Source of the DNA: Trichococcus patagoniensis | GTDB lineage: Bacteria > Bacillota > Bacilli > Lactobacillales > Aerococcaceae | Assembly (NCBI RefSeq): GCF_003051085.1 | Contig: NZ_QAOM01000002.1 | Coordinates: 148,645 to 212,644 of the forward strand | DNA length: 64,000 nt | Direction: 5' to 3' | Shown: one piece after another, positions 42,482-51,032 of the stretch | Layout of the letters: the number at the start of each line of letters is the position of its first letter | Numbering within the stretch: the stretch's first letter is position 1 | The notes under the pieces: model-generated | The model's database searches: none | Seen by the model: only the letters and a program-made list of their open reading frames with translations | What the model was told of the DNA's origin: nothing | Translations under genes and position numbers: made by a program

Positions 42482-43192
42482 TCAGTATTGACGCACCTTC
42501 AGTTGCTGGCCGATCAAAATCAGATCACCAGACAGCTGATTCAATTGTTTCAGCGTAGCCGGGGTTGTTCCGTACTTGCGCGACAGCCCCCAGAGTGTGT
42601 CGCCTTTGACGACGCGGTGCAACAGGAACGTGCCTGGTGCGCTCGTAAGCGGAGGCAGCGCGGAGAGGCCGGCTTCGATATCCTGACGGAACCGGGCCTG
42701 CGATATACCCCAACTCGCGAGGTAGCCATCCGGATCGGTATGGTTGGTTCCGCCGACAGTTTTCGAAACCCAGGAATGGGTTTTGATGCCTTTGTCATGC
42801 ACGCTCGCTCCGCTGTTCAGCGTGCAGGGGATTCCTGCTTCCAGCGCCAATTTCTGCAGCAGCCAGACATAGGCTTTATAATCCTGTTCAAAGATGGTCC
42901 GGCTATTCGTACGCGCCAACTCGACTTGGGCATAGGCATAGCCGTTCGCTTTCGGGCCGACGCCCCATTGGACTTTGCCGGTGTTGGCGATCTGGATTAT
43001 TTTCCCGCCTCCGCCGACCCAATGGGAAACAAAGGCGTTTTGCCAATTGCGCTGCATGTAGGCGACTTCGTTCTCGAGGCTGTTGCGTCCGACGTTGTTC
43101 GGGTTGCCGGATTCATGGGCGATGATCAGGTTGCTGGCGTTGAGCGGATTCTGATAGATGGAAAAAATCCGCTTTTCGATTGTGTAGTTCAT
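42482..43192 (-). CDS. Endolysin-like N-acetylmuramoyl-L-alanine amidase with LysM
   Basis: 236 residues. An Amidase_2-like domain (about 1-175) has NLIIAHESG with a zinc-ligand histidine, the mid segment GGGGKIIQIA, and KTHSWVSKTVGGTNHTDPDGYL near the end. One C-terminal LysM (HRVVKGDTLWGLSRKYG) follows. There is no signal peptide, so like a phage lysin it needs a holin, lysis or another route to reach the wall. No holin gene is seen nearby. It lies downstream of the sigma factor and DUF pair on the same strand. RBS: GAGGAGGAACACAC. Confidence 0.85.
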   Translation of the reverse strand: MNYTIEKRIFSIYQNPLNASNLIIAHESGNPNNVGRNSLENEVAYMQRNWQNAFVSHWVGGGGKIIQIANTGKVQWGVGPKANGYAYAQVELARTNSRTIFEQDYKAYVWLLQKLALEAGIPCTLNSGASVHDKGIKTHSWVSKTVGGTNHTDPDGYLASWGISQARFRQDIEAGLSALPPLTSAPGTFLLHRVVKGDTLWGLSRKYGTTPATLKQLNQLSGDLILIGQQLKVRQY

Positions 43193-43250
43193 GTGTGTTC
43201 CTCCTCGTGTTTGTTGATGCGGTAGTCTCTAAAAGGGCCAGGGGATCAGC

Positions 43251-43282
43251 GACAAAAAGGGTGCCTCCAATGAGACACCCTT
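43251..43282 (-). terminator. Intrinsic terminator between DUF2922 and amidase genes
   Basis: Minus-strand AAGGGTGTCTC pairs with GAGGCACCCTT and is followed by TTTTTGTC. It would separate the amidase from the upstream cassette unless read through. Confidence 0.8.
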
Positions 43283-43347
43283 GGGCGTTGTTGATGAAAA
43301 CTTAAGCTGTCCAGCAGTCCAAGCGGCTTGTGCTGCTTTTCTTATGC

Positions 43348-43581
43348 TTATTCGGCTTCGGCGATCAGGTCAGTGATGGTGCGTTCCACGTAGCGGGCGC
43401 TGTTGACTGCCGTGAAGGGGTTGATGCCTTTCACTTCGAACGCGTTCAGGCCGATGATGGCGTCCATCGCCGGTTGCAGTTCAGCGGATGTCAAGCCGCT
43501 TTTCGGGTTCTTGACACTCAAGTTGCGGGTTTTCCCGTCGGCCGTCAAAAATTTCAATTCCAAGGTTACTGTTGTCGTCAT
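43348..43581 (-). CDS. DUF2922 family protein
   Basis: A 77-residue cytosolic protein with the DUF2922 (PF11148) pattern: LELKFLTADGKTRNLSVKNPKSGLT, then AMDAIIGLNAF, then SARYVERTITDLI. Function unknown. ATG 43581 suits the RBS AGGAGGAAATGAAC better than the ATG at 43587, which is only two bases from it. It is usually encoded with a DUF1659 partner, as here. Confidence 0.85.
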   Translation of the reverse strand: MTTTVTLELKFLTADGKTRNLSVKNPKSGLTSAELQPAMDAIIGLNAFEVKGINPFTAVNSARYVERTITDLIAEAE

Positions 43582-43638
43582 GTTCATTTCCTCCTAGATG
43601 TCTGATGGTTAGTGATTATCGAGCTGCTTTCGGTTGGC

Positions 43639-43845
43639 TTAGGCGATGGAGTAGCGGTTCTTTTCGACAACGACTGCGTAAGCAGCAGGCAGGTCGACGA
43701 GACCGGATACGGCTGATTGGAAGGATTGGACCTGTTCAGCGGTGACGCCTGGTTTCAGGTTCGCGAATGACTGTTTGACTTCCTTCTCGTTTGCAAAATC
43801 ATTGAAATAAAGCTCGATGTTTCCTTCTTCGTATTGTTTCACCAT
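43639..43845 (-). CDS. DUF1659 family protein
   Basis: A 68-residue small protein of the DUF1659 (PF07872) type, with a beta-strand start (KQYEEGNIELYFND) and KQSFANLKPGVTAEQVQSFQSAVSGLV. Function unknown. ATG 43845 follows GGAGGAATGCCAA; the codons to 43860 overlap the RBS. It lies between the sigma factor and the DUF2922 gene. Confidence 0.82.
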   Translation of the reverse strand: MVKQYEEGNIELYFNDFANEKEVKQSFANLKPGVTAEQVQSFQSAVSGLVDLPAAYAVVVEKNRYSIA

Positions 43846-43936
43846 TTGGCATTCCTCCATTTTCTTTTCTGGTAAGTGTCATGACTGCTTACACCTATAA
43901 CGACGAAGGGGGATAGGCAATGTGTAACCCCGTCTT

Positions 43937-44476
43937 TCAGCCCTTCAGAAAAGTGCGGACTTTGGTTTGGATGTGGCGTCTTCTTTTGTAGATCGTTTTG
44001 CGCGAAAGCTTTTGTTTCTTGGCGATTTCGGTGATGTTCAGGCCATCCAGTGCGTCACGCAGGTAGGCATTCTCCTCGGCGGTCAGACAGGCGGAAAGGC
44101 GTTGCAGCAAATCCTCCTGCTCCAGCTGGTCTTCAAACGAAACGGCGTTGGGGATTTCCTCCAATTCCGCTTCGGAAAGGTAGGCTTCGCGGCTCGTTTT
44201 TTTTTGGTCCTTGCGGATTTGATCCAGGAAGATCCAGTGGATTTTTTGTTTGGCATAGCTGACGAACAGAAAGCTGTTCTCGCTTGCGAGCGCGTCCTTT
44301 AGGCAAGTTTCGTACGTGTCAAAAAGGGTGATCAGCCCCAATTGGTAGAAATCGTCGTAGTCGTTGTGGTCCGGATACCGATTGATTTTGTTCAGACAAT
44401 GATGGATGACACCCGCGTACAGTTCGCTCAATAGGGTGGCGGCTTCATCAGTGCAGATTCTTTTTTTCGTATTCAT
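43937..44476 (-). CDS. Alternative sigma-70 family factor (region 2 plus region 4)
   Basis: A 179-residue sigma factor. Region 2 is seen as DYDDFYQLGLITLFDTYETC and SFLFVSYAKQKIHWIFLDQIRK, with aromatic residues placed for promoter melting. Region 4 has LTAEENAYLRDALDGLNITEIAKKQKLSRKTIYKRRRHI, a helix-turn-helix. It resembles the SigH/ComX-like group more than ECF factors, and no anti-sigma gene is visible. It is the first gene of the leftward DUF1659-DUF2922-amidase run and is divergent from the ComK-like gene. RBS: CGGAGGCAAAGCC. Confidence 0.82.
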   Translation of the reverse strand: MNTKKRICTDEAATLLSELYAGVIHHCLNKINRYPDHNDYDDFYQLGLITLFDTYETCLKDALASENSFLFVSYAKQKIHWIFLDQIRKDQKKTSREAYLSEAELEEIPNAVSFEDQLEQEDLLQRLSACLTAEENAYLRDALDGLNITEIAKKQKLSRKTIYKRRRHIQTKVRTFLKG

Positions 44477-44673
44477 GGCTTTGCCTCCGTAATGTAGTGG
44501 CTGGCGTGATGCAGGGCGTACCCTGGCATGCTCATCACGGCCTCGGCAAGCTTGCTGATGCCCATATTAGCGTTGCGGGTGCATCCGGGTCAAAACGGCA
44601 AATCCGGCAATAATTGGGACAAAAGTGATTGGATCGATAAGTTTGACTGTTATTTTTCAATTAACTAAAAAAA

Positions 44674-44687
44674 TGTAAGCGTTGATA
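44674..44687 (+). promoter_or_regulatory. cre-like site in the divergent sigma/ComK-like promoter region
   Basis: TGTAAGCGTTGATA differs from TGWAANCGNTNWCA at one base. It lies 63 bases before the ComK-like start; TATATT at 44711-44716 may be the -10. Confidence 0.45.
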
Positions 44688-44749
44688 TTTCGTTCGGCAT
44701 CAAATTAGTGTATATTTTGAAGGTAAGCATTCCTATTTGGGGGGATTTT

Positions 44750-45691
44750 ATGGAAAACAAGACAGCAAAAAAGTATCGTAAAGAACTGAAGCGACAATCG
44801 GAGCGAGCGCTTGATCCTGAGATGTTGGAGACGATCATTTCGCATATGCGTTCCTCATTGGAGGTGTCCTTTGCGCACAAAAGCCAGAAAAAAGAGGAGC
44901 CGGAACCATTCTTGGTATTGCTCGATCCGGAAAGCATCCAGTCTTATTTGGAGCGTGCCTGGGCCTTGGACCGTTTTGTGCTGGACAACTCTTTTCTGTA
45001 CATACTCAGCCTTGATGCGCAGATTCATCGGACGGATTTTCGGACGCTCATCTTTTTCAAAGACGGCCGCCTCATCAAGACGCGCGAAAACAGCAACAGT
45101 GTGATGTTCTCCTTGTTTGAACTGATCGGCTTCGATTATGATTTCATTCGGGGCATCTCCACGCGTGTCAACGGCAAAGATTCCCATTGCGTTCCCTATA
45201 TTTTTGGGAGGTATCGGTTTTTGCCTTTGAACGGTCCGACCCGCAAAAACAGTTCCTGGATCAATCTTTCAAAGGTACTGCACTCTCAGGCGCTGAAAGG
45301 GGAAAAAGGAGTGGAAGTCCATTGCGTCAATCAGCATGTTTTCCAGCTTCCGGTGCGTCCGCAATTTTTCACCGAAAAAGTCAAACAGGCCGGCCAGAGT
45401 GTCCACCGCCAAGACCACCTGTTGCGCAGCGTTTTAACAAATTTCGATTACGGCGATGGACGGAAAGAAGAACGCGAGCACAATCTGTTGGGCAATGCGC
45501 TGCACGCCAATGCCGCTCGCCTTTCCACGATTTCGATGGAGGAATATATCCGGATTTTTCAGTTTTCTTTGGCTGAAACAGCTTTGCGGCATCCTTCGTT
45601 GCGTGACAATCCGGTGACTGAGGAGGCGCTACATTTGCTACGGGAGAATCTGTACGGAGATCTGCCCCATCTCAGGAATGCACCGCTCTGA
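44750..45691 (+). CDS. ComK-like competence transcription factor
   Basis: A 313-residue protein. The central part shows the ComK (PF06338) pattern: a beta-rich start, VPYIFGRYRFLPLNGPTRKN, WINLSKV, VHCVNQHVFQLPVRPQFFTEKVKQA. This aligns by eye with the B. subtilis ComK segment FLFPTLSSTR..WISHVHV..VTFSNGKTMELPISYNSFENQV. It is longer at both ends than Bacillus ComK (about 190 residues). ComK activates DNA-uptake genes in Bacillus; in Lactobacillales its role is poorly settled. It is divergent from a ComX/SigH-like sigma factor. RBS: GGGGGGATTTT. Confidence 0.62.
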   Translation: MENKTAKKYRKELKRQSERALDPEMLETIISHMRSSLEVSFAHKSQKKEEPEPFLVLLDPESIQSYLERAWALDRFVLDNSFLYILSLDAQIHRTDFRTLIFFKDGRLIKTRENSNSVMFSLFELIGFDYDFIRGISTRVNGKDSHCVPYIFGRYRFLPLNGPTRKNSSWINLSKVLHSQALKGEKGVEVHCVNQHVFQLPVRPQFFTEKVKQAGQSVHRQDHLLRSVLTNFDYGDGRKEEREHNLLGNALHANAARLSTISMEEYIRIFQFSLAETALRHPSLRDNPVTEEALHLLRENLYGDLPHLRNAPL

Positions 45692-45808
45692 TCAGCGATG
45701 CCGAGTAATGATTTGTATGATGGGAAAGTAGGCTATCATTTGTGATTCAGGTGGAAGTATTTTACAATGAGTTCAAAGAACAAATCTTCAGTCAAGGGAG
45801 GAAACGTT

Positions 45809-46624
45809 ATGGACAAGAGAATCGAAGGTACCTTTGCCAATCAGGAAATGGTGATCGACGAAATCACACACCTGATCAAGCATGAGGGATATGCGCCGGA
45901 GCAATTGCTGGTCATCACCCGCAACGGCAAGAGCAACTACATTACGGAAGAGACTGCGGTGCAGGTGATCATAACCGGTGAGGACCGCGAGGAAGATTCT
46001 TTGTGGGACAAGATCGTAAAATTTTTTACGGTTGATTTGGACGAAGAAGAGGAAGAAGCGATTTTCGAACGCTACGGCATTGATGAGGATACGTACGAAC
46101 GGTTTGAGGATGCTTTGGATGACGGCGAGTTGCTGCTGTTGATCGACGATGCCGCTCCGATCAATGATGAACATGCCGAATTTTTGGTTCGCGATGGTAT
46201 TCTGCCTGACGAAAAAATCGTCCCTGTCGCAGCCGTCACTGCCACGAAACCGGATTGGACCTCCGCCGACAGCGAAGAAGTCGGAGATGTGCCGGCCCAT
46301 TCCATCGAAGCTGAGAAACAACTGGAAAGCAGCGAAGTTGTTGCGGCTGCTCCTGCGACACAGCCTGCTGATGTGACCGATGATATCACCGGCCAGCCGA
46401 TCGAAGCGGAAACGGTAGCGGACCCTGCGATGGCGGAAGACAGTCATCGTTTACCGGAGATGCAGTTCGACAAAGATGATTCCCTGCCAGAACTGGAGGA
46501 GGAAAAAGAACAATTTTCCAAAGACCCGTTCGGAGGCGACACGGTCGTTGCCGAAGCCGGCGAGGATGCTGATGACATCGAGCCTGATTATGAAGAGACG
46601 GACAAACCAAAACCGGCTCTGTGA
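45809..46624 (+). CDS. YflT-domain (general stress protein 17M-like) protein
   Basis: 271 residues. The first 110 or so form a YflT/GSP17M-like domain (PF11181): RIEGTFANQEMVIDEITHLIKHEGYAPEQLLVITR, LWDKIVKFF and ERYGIDEDTYERFEDALDDGELLLLID. The rest is an acidic, Ala/Glu/Asp-rich tail, probably disordered. Family members are induced by general stress; the reaction is unknown. ATG 45809 follows GGGAGGAAACG. Confidence 0.8.
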   Translation: MDKRIEGTFANQEMVIDEITHLIKHEGYAPEQLLVITRNGKSNYITEETAVQVIITGEDREEDSLWDKIVKFFTVDLDEEEEEAIFERYGIDEDTYERFEDALDDGELLLLIDDAAPINDEHAEFLVRDGILPDEKIVPVAAVTATKPDWTSADSEEVGDVPAHSIEAEKQLESSEVVAAAPATQPADVTDDITGQPIEAETVADPAMAEDSHRLPEMQFDKDDSLPELEEEKEQFSKDPFGGDTVVAEAGEDADDIEPDYEETDKPKPAL

Positions 46625-46633
46625 TGGGATTTA

Positions 46634-46681
46634 AACACCAAGTGCTGCCTCGGAATGAGGCAGCACTTGGTGTTTTTTTTC
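46634..46681 (+). terminator. Intrinsic terminator after the YflT-domain gene
   Basis: AACACCAAGTGCTGCCTC pairs with GAGGCAGCACTTGGTGTT around GGAAT, with eight T at the end. Confidence 0.93.
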
Positions 46682-46797
46682 GTCTATTCTTCGTCGGTTT
46701 GGGGCCGCGCACTGAACTCAGCGGCGAAGCCGGTTCGGGGCGGTACCGATGACCGACGATCGATTACCGATTCAAGCAGCCAGTTCGAACATACGTT

Positions 46798-46826
46798 TTG
46801 TTCCTTTTTGTTTTTGCGTGTATAAT
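46798..46826 (+). promoter_or_regulatory. Sigma-A promoter of recX-mutY
   Basis: TTGTTC (46798-46803), a 17-base spacer and TATAAT (46821-46826), 32 bases before the recX start. Confidence 0.75.
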
Positions 46827-46858
46827 AGCAAGTGAGATTCGCCGAAAGGAAGTAGAAA

Positions 46859-47695
46859 ATGGATCATACCGAAGAGCAGGCTGAAAAATTGCCTGTCGTA
46901 ACAAAAATAACTGTTCAGAAAAAACGCAAGGACCGCTTCAATGTCTTCATTGACGGGGAGTACAGCTTTCCGATATCGGAAGCCGTGCTCATCAAGGTCG
47001 GCTTGCATAAAGGGATGACGCTCACGAAAGAGCGCAGCGCCGAGATCGAGAAGGAAAATTACGATTACATGGCTTACACGACGGCAGTCAATTATCTGTC
47101 CTACAGTCTGCGCAGCGAGAAAGAGGTCCGCAAAAAACTGCACGACGAAGAAATCAGTCCGGACGCGATCGAACGTGCGCTGACGCGGCTGATAGACCAA
47201 AAATACGTCAATGACCGCAGCTATGGCGAAAGCTACACGCGCACGGCCGCGAACTTGAACCTGAAGGGACCGCAGCTCATCGCCAACGAACTGAAAGGGA
47301 AGGGCTTGTCGGAAGAGGATATCGCCTTTTCCCTGAAACAATATCCGCATGAACTGCAGCTGGAAAATGCCCAATCGATCGCCGAGAAGCAACTCCGCAA
47401 ACAAAGCCGGGTTTCTTCGCATGAAGCGGCATCAAAAATCCGCCTCCATCTGCATCAGAAAGGCTATCCTTCCGACATCGTTCTGGAAGTCATGGGCGAG
47501 ATCGAAACGGAAAAAGAGGAAGAGGACGAAATGGCCGCACTGCGCATGCAAGGGGACAAGCTTTGGCGCCGTTATGAGCGAAAAGCAAAAGGCCGTGAGC
47601 TGCATCAAAAAGTCAGGTCGGGCCTTTATCAAAAGGGATATCCTGGAGAACTGATCTCCGCCTATATCGAAGAAAAGGAACAGGAAGTAGAATAA
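46859..47695 (+). CDS. recX: Regulatory protein RecX
   Basis: A 278-residue modulator of RecA filaments. It starts with a Firmicute-type N-terminal extension (KITVQKKRKDRFNVFIDGEYSFPISE). Repeated three-helix RecX modules follow: NYLSYSLRSEKEVRKKLHDEEI, RLIDQKYVNDRSYGESYTR and LHQKGYPSDIV...LYQKGYPGELISAYIEE. The start follows GAAAGGAAG. Its stop overlaps the start of mutY (TAATG), an unusual recX-mutY coupling that links two DNA-repair functions. Confidence 0.92.
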   Translation: MDHTEEQAEKLPVVTKITVQKKRKDRFNVFIDGEYSFPISEAVLIKVGLHKGMTLTKERSAEIEKENYDYMAYTTAVNYLSYSLRSEKEVRKKLHDEEISPDAIERALTRLIDQKYVNDRSYGESYTRTAANLNLKGPQLIANELKGKGLSEEDIAFSLKQYPHELQLENAQSIAEKQLRKQSRVSSHEAASKIRLHLHQKGYPSDIVLEVMGEIETEKEEEDEMAALRMQGDKLWRRYERKAKGRELHQKVRSGLYQKGYPGELISAYIEEKEQEVE

Positions 47696-48969
47696 TGACA
47701 AATTCGGAACACGAAAAAATATTCAAAGCAGCCGGCATTGAAATGTGGCCGGCCGAAAAGATAAAAGCTTTCCGTAAGGCGCTATTGGATTGGTACGGAA
47801 AAGAGAAACGCGACCTGCCTTGGCGCCGGACGAGCGATCCTTACAGCATTTGGGTGTCGGAAATTATGCTGCAACAGACACGGGTGGACACGGTGATCCC
47901 GTATTACCAAAATTTTCTGGATAAATTCCCGGACATCGCAGCGTTGGCGGCTGCTCCTGAAGATGCGATACTGAAAGCTTGGGAAGGACTCGGTTATTAT
48001 TCCCGGGTCAAGAATATGCAGAAAGCAGCACAACAGATCGTCGCCGAATACGGCGGTGTTTTCCCGGAAGATCCGCAGGAAATTGCGAAACTGAAGGGAA
48101 TCGGTCCGTATACGGCCGGCGCCGTTTCCAGCATCGCCTTCCAGATCCCGGAGCCGGCAGTCGACGGTAACGTCATGCGTGTCATGAGCCGGTTGTTCGA
48201 AATCGATGCCGACATCGCCAAACCAGCCAGCCGGAAAATCTTCGAAGCGATCATACGCGAACTGATCGATCCGGAGCGTCCGGGCGACTTCAACCAAGCC
48301 TTGATGGATCTGGGCTCGAGCATCTGCACGCCGCTGAATCCACAGCCTGAAATCAGCCCGGTCAAGGCATTCAATGCCGCCTACAAAAACGGAACGATGC
48401 ACCTTTATCCGGTCAAGACGAAAGCGAAAAGGCCGGTGCCGATGAACCTGCAGGGTGTCATCCTGCAGAACAAAGAGAAGCAGTTTCTTTTAGAGAAGCG
48501 CCCGAACAGCGGTCTGCTGGCGGATTTTTGGACCTTTCCGTTGATCCAGCTCGACCTCGATGCGCTTCCGGAATCGGTGGATACAACCCCAGAACCGGCC
48601 AGCATCCAGACGGAATTGCTGGTCGCGGAGGATTTCCCGAAACTGTCGGAAGCAGCGAAGAAGACCGACAAAAAGCTGCCGTCTTTTAACCAGATCGAAG
48701 CCCAGCTTTCAGTAGCTGTGGCAGAAAAATACGGCTTGAAGCCTGTCTGGCTGAAGGCGGAAACCGGATCGGTCAATCATGTCTTCAGTCACATCAAATG
48801 GCACATCACCGGTTATTACGGACGCGTGTTGACGAACGATGGCAGCCCATTGCCCGAACAATGCCGTTGGGTCAGCGAAAACGATTTTGCCGACTACGCC
48901 TTCCCGGTGCCACAGCAAAAAATGTGGCAACAATTCCAGCAACAGACCCGAAAAGAATTTGGTCTATAA
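47695..48969 (+). CDS. mutY: A/G-specific adenine glycosylase MutY lacking the [4Fe-4S] ligands
   Basis: A 424-residue base-excision enzyme that removes adenine opposite 8-oxoguanine. The helix-hairpin-helix LKGIGPYTAGAV is at 133-144. Catalytic E56 (SEIMLQQTR) and D157 (AVDGNVMRV) are present. The Fe-S loop normally reads C-x6-C-x2-C-x5-C; here the positions are Cys211, Pro218, Ser221 and Asn227, so the cluster cannot form. A C-terminal NUDIX-like domain (about 255-415) that reads 8-oxoG is kept, with FSHIKWHI typical of MutY. Clusterless MutY is known in some anaerobes and lactic acid bacteria. Translationally coupled to recX. Confidence 0.93.
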   Translation: MTNSEHEKIFKAAGIEMWPAEKIKAFRKALLDWYGKEKRDLPWRRTSDPYSIWVSEIMLQQTRVDTVIPYYQNFLDKFPDIAALAAAPEDAILKAWEGLGYYSRVKNMQKAAQQIVAEYGGVFPEDPQEIAKLKGIGPYTAGAVSSIAFQIPEPAVDGNVMRVMSRLFEIDADIAKPASRKIFEAIIRELIDPERPGDFNQALMDLGSSICTPLNPQPEISPVKAFNAAYKNGTMHLYPVKTKAKRPVPMNLQGVILQNKEKQFLLEKRPNSGLLADFWTFPLIQLDLDALPESVDTTPEPASIQTELLVAEDFPKLSEAAKKTDKKLPSFNQIEAQLSVAVAEKYGLKPVWLKAETGSVNHVFSHIKWHITGYYGRVLTNDGSPLPEQCRWVSENDFADYAFPVPQQKMWQQFQQQTRKEFGL

Positions 48970-49016
48970 TGGCTAAAGTTTCGCAATCTATTTCTATTCT
49001 ATGATATACTGTTCAA

Positions 49017-49068
49017 TGAACTGAAAGTTGAGAGTTCCGCCGAAAAAATTTCCGGCAAGGGCTCAAAT
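49017..49068 (+). other. Structured 5' leader of the ntdp-like gene
   Basis: GAACT/AGTTC can form an upstream hairpin. Alternatively TTGAG (49027) pairs with CTCAA further on, enclosing GCCG/CGGC around an A/T-rich loop. The two folds compete for the same bases. Confidence 0.35.
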
Positions 49069-49092
49069 AGTTGTAGAAAGTTGGGCACCGTG

Positions 49093-49638
49093 ATGCATAA
49101 CCCTCGGGAGGGAGAATTCATCACCATAAAGAGTTATAAGCATGACGGCAGCCTGCATCGAACGTGGCGTGACACCATGGTATTAAAAACTAGTGACCAA
49201 TCCATAATCGGCTGTAATGATCACACCTTAGTAACGGAAGCAGATGGGCGTCGCTGGGTCACCAGAGAGCCTGCATTGTTGTATTACCATAAACATTATT
49301 GGTTCAACATCGTCACCATGATCCGCCAAAAGGGTGTCTCCTACTATTGCAATCTGGCATCGCCTTATGTGATTGACCAGGAAGCACTGAAGTACATCGA
49401 TTATGACCTGGACATTAAAGTTTTTCCTGATGGTGAAAAACGTTTGCTTGATGTAGATGAGTATGAATTGCACCGCAATCGCATGAATTACCCAAAAGAG
49501 ATCGATCATATCCTGAAAGAGAACGTAAAGATTTTGGTGAGCTGGATCAACGAAGAAAAAGGTCCATTTTCCAAAGAATACGTCGACTTATGGTATGAGC
49601 GGTACTGTCAGCTGTCGCATAATCAGCAAAACTCGTGA
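49093..49638 (+). CDS. Nucleoside tri-/diphosphate phosphatase (DUF402, Ntdp family)
   Basis: A 181-residue cytosolic phosphatase (PF04167), close to Firmicute YgaC/Ntdp. It has [70 protein letters not shown] and [13 protein letters not shown], nearly the full family signature with metal-binding Asp/Glu. It hydrolyses nucleoside di- and triphosphates in studied homologues. The start is not well marked: ATG 49093 fits homologous starts; GTG 49090 is possible. Confidence 0.9.
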   Translation: MHNPREGEFITIKSYKHDGSLHRTWRDTMVLKTSDQSIIGCNDHTLVTEADGRRWVTREPALLYYHKHYWFNIVTMIRQKGVSYYCNLASPYVIDQEALKYIDYDLDIKVFPDGEKRLLDVDEYELHRNRMNYPKEIDHILKENVKILVSWINEEKGPFSKEYVDLWYERYCQLSHNQQNS

Positions 49639-49655
49639 TGAATCCAAATTATAAA

Positions 49656-49692
49656 CAACCAGTCGAGCTTATAGATCGGCTGGTTTTTTATC
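49656..49692 (+). terminator. Intrinsic terminator after the ntdp-like gene
   Basis: AACCAGTCGA pairs with TCGGCTGGTT around a 9-base loop, with six T. Confidence 0.85.
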
Positions 49693-49833
49693 GGAAATAT
49701 TGAAAGTGAAATATTGAAAAATCCGATCCGACGAAAAAATACCGTGCAATAATACAACCGTTATATTATGATAATTGTATCTGTAATATAGAGTCAATAT
49801 TTGAAATATGTAAAAAATATTGGAGGAGTCAGA

Positions 49834-50970
49834 ATGAAAAAAAGGGAAATAGTGCTTGTTTCCATCATGGGTATCCTTACGATTGCCATTGTTCTTTTTG
49901 GATATAAATACGCGGCCGGTAAAAAAGAGGCCTTATTGAACGAAGGGGAAAAACAGACGGAAACTGTTTCCGAAGTGGTCTCCTCACAAGAGTCGCCAAT
50001 CGCTGAGAGCGATACATCCGAAGCTTATGCACAATTCTTGGCCGCTTTTGCTGAGAACAGAAGCAATGCCTCGGTTGTTGATTATCTGCAATATGTTCAT
50101 CATCATACGAAAGAAGTCAATGTCGCCTTCTTCGGGGATGTCGCATCCGATGCGGTCTGGGCCAAGTCAGCCATCGCCGACATCCAAGCCGATTATCCGC
50201 TCGAGAATCTGACGACATCATTCTTCAGCCATCCGTCCGACGGCAGCTCGGTTTATCTGAGCAGCCAGTATGTTCAGGAGATGGTCGCAAGCAGTCCGGA
50301 TGTGATTTTTTACACCATCCCGACGAAGACCGATCAAGTGGTTGATATCAGTTTGGTCGATTCGACGCAAAACATCTACAAGATTTATGATGAAATCAGA
50401 GCTGCCTTGCCTGACGCGTTGATCGTTTTGATGACGCCGGCTCCGTCAGAAGCCAAAGTGGCCGATTGGAATTCACGTTCATTGGATTATCGGAACTATA
50501 CCAACAATCTGGTTGAACAAAATGCTGTTTTCACCGTTCCTTTATACGATCTGCATGCGGATTTCCTTGCTGAGTTGACGAATCGCGGCGAAACTTTGCC
50601 CAACTTGATGGATGCAACCGGTCTGGAATTGAACGAAGCCGGTCAAAAATTTTACGGTGAAATGTTTGCGAACAGCCTGCGGACAAAAATGATCGATACA
50701 ACAGCCGGTTTGTATGCAGAAGGCGAGAAGCCTGCCTACACACCGATCGCACCAACTTTAGTCGTGCCGGAAGTGCCTGCCGTTGTAATCGAGGAGACAG
50801 TCGAGGCAGAAACGGTGTACGAAGAGCCGGTTTATGAAGCGCCCACTTACGTCGCGCCGACTTATCAATATGTCGCACCGGTTACTGATACAACAATAAC
50901 TCCGATAGTACCAAGTGACGATACTGCTATCGATCAGGGAACAGCTGTAGGAGAAGGTACAACTGAGTAG
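49834..50970 (+). CDS. Membrane-anchored SGNH-hydrolase-like protein with lost catalytic motifs
   Basis: 378 residues. One N-terminal helix at about 7-25 is followed by an extracellular domain with SGNH-hydrolase order: VNVAFFGDVASDAVW (block I, normally GDS, here GDV), SPDVIFYTIPTKTD (block III, no N-D), ALIVLMTPAPS, and DATGLELNEAG (block V, normally D-x-x-H). The nucleophile Ser and catalytic His are absent, so it is probably a pseudoenzyme. The last 75 or so residues are Pro/Glu/Tyr/Val repeats (EEPVYEAPTYVAPTY). RBS: TTGGAGGAG. It may bind acetylated glycan; function unknown. Confidence 0.65.
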   Translation: MKKREIVLVSIMGILTIAIVLFGYKYAAGKKEALLNEGEKQTETVSEVVSSQESPIAESDTSEAYAQFLAAFAENRSNASVVDYLQYVHHHTKEVNVAFFGDVASDAVWAKSAIADIQADYPLENLTTSFFSHPSDGSSVYLSSQYVQEMVASSPDVIFYTIPTKTDQVVDISLVDSTQNIYKIYDEIRAALPDALIVLMTPAPSEAKVADWNSRSLDYRNYTNNLVEQNAVFTVPLYDLHADFLAELTNRGETLPNLMDATGLELNEAGQKFYGEMFANSLRTKMIDTTAGLYAEGEKPAYTPIAPTLVVPEVPAVVIEETVEAETVYEEPVYEAPTYVAPTYQYVAPVTDTTITPIVPSDDTAIDQGTAVGEGTTE

Positions 50971-51032
50971 CGCTAAGATGACATAACCATATTCGGTTCA
51001 CACGTAATCAACACAAATGAATCACAAAATAT

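Noticed and set aside
42482..44476. A prophage remnant as the source of the endolysin and small genes
   Set aside because: No capsid, tail, integrase, holin or attachment-site repeats are visible; the sigma factor and DUF pair argue for a chromosomal cassette. The possibility is not fully excluded.
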